From the NCBI GenBank assembly GCA_026419775.2, contig JAOPGA020000862.1, forward strand, positions 1-31,589: 31,589 nucleotides of DNA. Direction: 5' to 3'. Within the stretch, counting starts at the first letter, position 1, and every line of letters begins with the position of its first letter. Below the pieces are notes generated by a model. That model had not been told where the DNA came from and did no database searches. It worked only from the letters and a program-made list of their open reading frames with translations. A program made the position numbers and the translations under genes. The DNA is from Acrasis kona. Its lineage: Eukaryota; Heterolobosea; Eutetramitea; Acrasida; Acrasidae. Positions 26,615 through 31,589 of the stretch are shown piece after piece.

Positions 26615-29600
26615 TTATAATTTAGACTTGTATTCGCCACTACGGTATCCGTATCCGAATAAAAACTTGATTTTTTCTTCATCAAAGTTCCCATGTATTG
26701 TCATCACATCATGCACAACAACATGGTTGACTTGCTTGACAACATCAAAGTCTGGAATTTTTATTTTGTTTTTTGTTCTAGTACACGCACAATAAGCGCT
26801 GCATACTTTGACAAGCAAGTTTTCGTACTCTTTTCTTGATACTGTTTTGTTATTAACGAATAGGACTACTTTGTTGGTGGATAAGAAACAATAGGTCAAG
26901 TAAACAGGACCGTTCACTACAAACAAATTCTGTAGCAACTCAACATCTATACAACCATGGTTAAGGATCCCAATTGAAATTTTAATTAACTTACCTAATT
27001 TTTGATTACATAAATCTCTGATACAGTATTTTGGAGTCAGAGTATTATGATGGACCACAACGTCATCAAGTACAATTTTTTCATGATACTTTATATTTAT
27101 ATTGTTTTCCCTTTCTTTTAAAACACTTTTGATTTGACCATTTTTATTTGCTTCAATAAATTTATATTGATAATCTAAATCTTGAAGATTTTTGCTCTCA
27201 TTTGTGAGTTCAATTCTCGCATTGAGAAAATCTTCAATATTAGAAAAAGTAACTACATCAATGACTTTTGGAATTATGCTTTCTAACTCTTGTAACAAAG
27301 CACCAAATAACTCCTTTTCATCCTGAGACAACTCAAAAGAATCATTCTCTTTTTCTTGCTTGTTTTGTAATGCTCTAAGCACTTGTTTATAAAAATTTGT
27401 TTCGCTCTAATTTGGAATGTAAATGTTGTTTAAAGATAAATTACTTACTTGTAGCAATTTGAGTTTTTGCAAAGAGGATTTGACTTCGCTTGGCATATCC
27501 CAACGCGATTCATCTTGTAAGTTTATTTTGTCATCAGAAATTATTTTGTTATTATTATTATTTAGAATGCACTCATGAGGGGTGTTGTTAGAATTAACTT
27601 CAACAGTTCCATCATTCTGTGTAGTGATATTCCAGCCCATGTCGAAATTGTTGTATATAGTGTTTGGAGCATACTTGGACATGTCAATACAGTTTAGTGG
27701 AGATAGGGTATTAAAACTATGTGTAATATGGAACCATTTACATTTGTGTTTGGAGTAATGAGGAGGTGTGGGTCCAACAGATATAATTCCAGTCAAATTG
27801 TGACCAGTTGATGTTTTATTAACTGTACTTCTAATGTACTGTAACATTTTACTTTGAAGTAATCCCTCTTTACCAATCAAGCCGCTATATGAGAAATCTA
27901 ATGAACTAGGATCAGATCTCTCCAATACAGTTTCACTTTTTACAACATTTGATCTCCTAAATTCGCTCTTTAGACATTTTAAAGTATCGGCAGTATTAGC
28001 TATTAGAACAGCTGGTTGTTTATTTATTATGTGATCATGAATGTTTGATGGATTTGTTACCATGAAGGACAGATTTAACTTGATGCAGAACAAAACAAAA
28101 AAATAAAAGGTAGGATGGTTGGATGGTAGTCCAATCAAAATTTGAATGGATGGTTCGCTCTTTACACGATTAATTAACTCCTCCATACATTGTTGAAGTT
28201 TTACAAATAAAAAATCTAGTTCTTCATGCAGAACTGCTCTAAACAACCCATCAGGACAATGTTTTATATATGCAATGGTTTTCCCTCCATCATTCTTGTT
28301 CCAAGACATACTTTTTTCGTAAGCACCTCTTCTTGCCTGCTCTAAATCATCATCTGTTACTCCCTTGCCGCTCACAATAAACTCTTTAAATTTTAACACT
28401 TTTTTAGATATAGGTAGGTAATCATACATAGCGGAGTCAAAACGAGCAACTGTACTTGCAGCGACAGTAGGTTTCAAGATCTGACTGATGGGGTCAGATT
28501 TAACTGCACTACCCTTCATAGGTAAATTTGTGGGCATAGGTTCGTTATGGCCACAATATATTACATTTTTGACAAGTGTAGGGTTGTTTGACAAATGATT
28601 AGATAGTTGAGTCGTTTGAAAGTCATTGTTGCTACATACATATGAAACATCAAACTGGTTTAGTGCCGCCACAGGATCCTCACAAATCACGAAAGGAACT
28701 CCACTTATTAGAGAAAAACAAGCAAATAACAAGAACTGATGTGGTGCAGAACATTGGTCCGCTGGTTGACTCAACAACAAACATTCATTTTGTTGGACAT
28801 CATCCAATAAATACAATAATCTGTACACTTTATCAAGAAACTGCTCGGAAGTAAATTCAATATAACGATTTGTGGCATCATCATAAAAACACGCAAAACA
28901 ATTATTTGAGTGGACAGATTGATACGATCTTGTCAAGTATTTAGATTGAAAATTATTTAACCGATCGTCACCAACAATTAAAATATCTTTTTCCTTATCT
29001 TTATGTTTATATTTTGGCAGCTGAACAAAAGGTTCTTTATTACTGGGTCTTATAGCAGGATAAAATATTTTATTCATCTCACTTTGTGTCAAAGGAGGTA
29101 CAAATGTAGTTCTTGCATGATACATTGCTAGTGTGGGTAACGCACCTCCCAAATCAAGACTAGGAGCTTTTCCTTGCTTTACTCTATCTCTAAAGTCCTG
29201 CAGTATCATTTCTCTCAAGGGAGGAAACTCATCCACGCGATCCCCGTAATGGTATGTATCTTTTTCGCTTCTTCGCTCTACTGGTACGAATAGGCCCTTG
29301 TAAGGCTGAATGGGATATTTAATCAACTTTGATGTAATTTTTTAATTAGTTACCTGAATTGATTTTGTTGCTTCGGAGGCCCAATAATGTGAATATTGTT
29401 TGTAGAATTTAATGTAATATCTTGAATCCACCTTGCACGGTTAGATTAGACTAAAAATTGTACTTACGAGATATTTGTAAAAGTTTTGCAACATCATTGC
29501 TCTTTCGGGTTTGCTTGGGATTTGCGAAAGATTTTTGATTCCTTCGACGTGTTTGAAATAATTTTTGAATTTGTTCATGTAGCTTTCCGCTTGTTGAAGC

Positions 29601-30218
29601 GCTCTGTCTGCATCCGTTAATTCTTCATCTCGTTCACCACGATATTTTTCAATGTCTTTCGGTGTTGGTTTTTCTTCATCATAAATCAATCGAATGGGTC
29701 CCTGAAGAGTGTGAAAAGAATTAAAATTAGTGAAGCATACATACGCTCATCTCGTGATCGCTTGGGTCAATGTTTTTCTTGTTCTTATTAAATAGTCCAA
29801 GCAGGTCATGCTGTGATTTCAAGTGGTCAGAGTACTCACGACGAGATTGGTCGAATCTTCTTGTCCCAGATTTTTCCTCTTCACCAGAGACCAAATCATT
29901 AATGTATCTTTGGTAATTGGTTTGTCCAACTTTCTGAATGTCTTTATTTTTGTTTAGTGCAACATTAGTGAGGACGAGTTGTTCAGGGCTATCTGAATAT
30001 TCAAAATCCATTGTGTCGTTGACCCGCTGTTTTCTTGATAATTCACGAACGTCGGCATTGTTGTTCATTGCGTCAGGTCCGATTGCATTAGCTAATACTG
30101 AGAATACTTGATCAACAGTCACTTGGTCATATCCGCTCTGCTCGTGTATATACCTTACAATCCTCTGAGCGGCCCGCAGAGGCAGTGTCTCCAGGGCTTC
30201 TTCCTCCCTACTTGACAT
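26615..30218 (-). CDS. Large ANL-superfamily-like protein, probable pseudoenzyme
   Basis: Six exons: 29745-30218, 29468-29701, 29354-29431, 27449-29305 and 26615-27406, with the small third exon placed by frame, and introns of 43, 36, 48 and 42 nt; 1144 aa. (That is five coding blocks; an alternative 27 nt intron at 29327-29353 would add seven codons.) The N-terminal ~250 residues are polar and unrecognised. Two stretches then resemble the N-lobe of acyl/acetyl-CoA synthetases: one around 'NNCFACFYDDATNRYIEFTS' and one around 'IQILIGLPSNHPTFYFFVLF'. The C-terminal ~100 residues resemble the small ANL lobe (IKISIGILNHGCIDVELLQN, VVLFVNN, IPDF). The phosphate loop (SGTTGxPK) and the catalytic Lys motif near the end are missing, so adenylation is unlikely. 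Function unknown; similarity is weak. Confidence 0.58.
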
Positions 30219-30368
30219 TTGTAAAGTAATCTAACAAAAAATAAATAAAGGGAACAAATCGAAACTGTGCATGCCTGTTGTGCGTTCGAAAATTTTCGCA
30301 AAAGTTACCACAACATAGATGGTGGTTATAGTAAACAAGAGAAAAACAAAGTACTTCTTAAAATTAAA

Positions 30369-31589
30369 TTATATTTTTCTTGTCCAATGATCAACTAAAT
30401 CCATTTCAGTTTGTTTCTCCACAGCACCTCTCAGCTCTCCACCAACAACTATCGAATCCATTACAATCAACTTTTCAATATCACTGCTCAAGCGACTACC
30501 ACTAGAAACTTGGTTTTGTAGCATCCACAGATCAGAATCATATTCTGGTATTTTGACCTTTAGATTACTTTCATTGACCAAGAACGATTGGTTCAACAAA
30601 TCTCTTGCTCTCTTGTTATCCTCTTCTATTCTGTTCAAAAAGACCTCCATATAAGATCCCATTTCATAATCATAGTCATTAAACACATGTTCCGCTACAG
30701 ACTGCGTTTGTACTTCCTGGTCAACTTCATGACGGGAAGGTATTGACAGAGTGTCAACTTTTGAATTGAACGTGACGGATCTTTTACTACCAACAGGAGA
30801 ACCAGAAGTTTTATTCGACTCTTTTGTTACATTCACGTCATTGGTCAAGTGGTCAACTTTAGAAATTTCGCTCACTCTAGGTTTCACCAATTCGGAATTA
30901 GTAGAGGAGGCAACAGTTGGTTTAGGTTGGATTGATGACAAATTTAATTTCGGACGAATGACAGGATTAGACAAGCGCTTTACTCTCTTCTTCATTGTAT
31001 ATTCACGCCAAGCAAATAAATAAGAACGAGCGTTGCGCTTTACGCGCTGTAATTCCTTTTCCTTTTTTATTTTATTACATTTTAATTTCCACATTATCAA
31101 AAATTGTTTCTTGATGTTTTGATTCTTTTTTAATATCAAATACTCTAATTTCCTTCTCTTCAAGTACAAACCATACCAAGTACTAAATGCATTTTTACAA
31201 TTCATCAAGTCAACCTGCTTCTTGATTTGATTTTCGAATTGATTTTGAACCAATTGATTTCTAACAATTAATTTCAAATTTAAAACTAGAAACTTACTTG
31301 TGATTCAATTTCCATTTTAAAAATGAATTCTTTAAAATGACGAAATTATTTTTGTTTTGAACAAATTGCATTTTGTTCTTCATGAGTTGATTCATGCGAG
31401 CGGCATTCTTCCAAATCAAAAAAGAATTTAATAATTGAGAATCATAATTCTTGATTATAATTTCATTTTCTAATACTTGTTAATTTTCTAATTTTGTATC
31501 CAATTTTGGTATCCATTTTGTTAAAGTATGTCTTTTTCTAATAAATGTTTGTAATGTCACAATGGCATCATACTCAATACTATTCTTAT
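30369..31589 (-). CDS. Sfi1-like centrin-binding repeat protein (5' end outside window; in-frame TAA)
   Basis: Two exons are visible, 31298-31589 (continuing past the window) and 30369-31260, joined by a 37 nt intron. Six Trp-centred helical repeats run through the first exon and the start of the second: 'LTKW', SFLIWKNAAR, SFLKWKLNHK, AFSTWYGLYLKR, FLIMWKLKC and YLFAWREYTMKK, spaced 34, 33, 33, 29 and 27 residues. This is the Sfi1 pattern, where each helix binds a centrin at spindle poles or basal bodies. The last ~190 residues are disordered with a C-terminal helical part ending in DHWTRKI. A TAA at 31480-31482 interrupts the frame between the first two repeats, so the gene is either broken, misread in sequencing, or begins downstream at an internal Met. 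Confidence 0.62.

Noticed and set aside
26615-29689. Treating the ANL-like region as three or four separate genes
   Set aside because: Each ORF boundary coincides with a GT-AG intron that keeps the frame, and the pieces lack their own ATG starts at sensible places.
1-31589. Giant-virus or bacterial origin of the window
   Set aside because: Spliceosomal introns run through most genes, and the content (KAP3, RFC, CIA30, nucleoporin, UBFD1) is nuclear eukaryotic.

Overview
The window is nuclear DNA from a gene-dense, AT-rich protist. About two dozen GT-AG introns can be placed by reading-frame continuity, and nearly all are 36 to 48 nt long. Genes sit close together on both strands, often head to head across 80-210 bp, and stops are standard. 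KAP3 (the kinesin-II cargo subunit) and an Sfi1-type centrin-binding repeat protein point to a lineage with cilia or basal bodies. The RGS-START-like protein, F-box proteins and Crinkler/RHS-like NTPase suit an amoeboflagellate. A heterolobosean-type relative is my best guess, but the sequence alone does not prove it.

Layout. 180-959: F-box protein with MORN-like repeats (+). 1266-4841: membrane-anchored FG-repeat nucleoporin resembling POM121 (-), head to head with 4922-6032, an RFC clamp-loader small subunit (+). 6244-7300: TBC1D7-like protein in four exons (-). 7608-7883: small unknown ORF. 8019-10725: four-exon Crinkler/RHS-like P-loop NTPase with a C-terminal nuclease-like region (+). 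11368-13155: KAP3 (-). 13335-13734: small cupin (-), divergent from 13945-14933, an EF-hand protein (+). 15266-16026: UBFD1 (-), divergent from 16131-17577, a five-exon glycerolipid acyltransferase (+). 17967-19301: RGS plus START-like protein (+). 19440-21725: three-repeat Myb factor (-). 22218-23327: Fe(II)/2-oxoglutarate dioxygenase (-). 23782-24687: CIA30/NDUFAF1 (+). 24835-25574: uracil phosphoribosyltransferase (-), divergent from 25663-26592, a dioxygenase fused to an F-box (+). 26615-30218: six-exon ANL-like probable pseudoenzyme (-). 30369 to the window edge: Sfi1-like repeat protein (-), partial, with an in-frame TAA.

Most genes are single-copy housekeeping functions: nuclear pore, DNA replication, TOR control, intraflagellar transport, complex I assembly, pyrimidine salvage and lipid synthesis. 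There is no operon logic. The points most worth following up are the POM121-like nucleoporin outside animals, the dioxygenase-F-box fusion, the long ANL-like protein that appears to have lost its catalytic motifs, and the stop codon inside otherwise periodic Sfi1 repeats. All gene models come from reading the sequence; no database search or transcript evidence was available.
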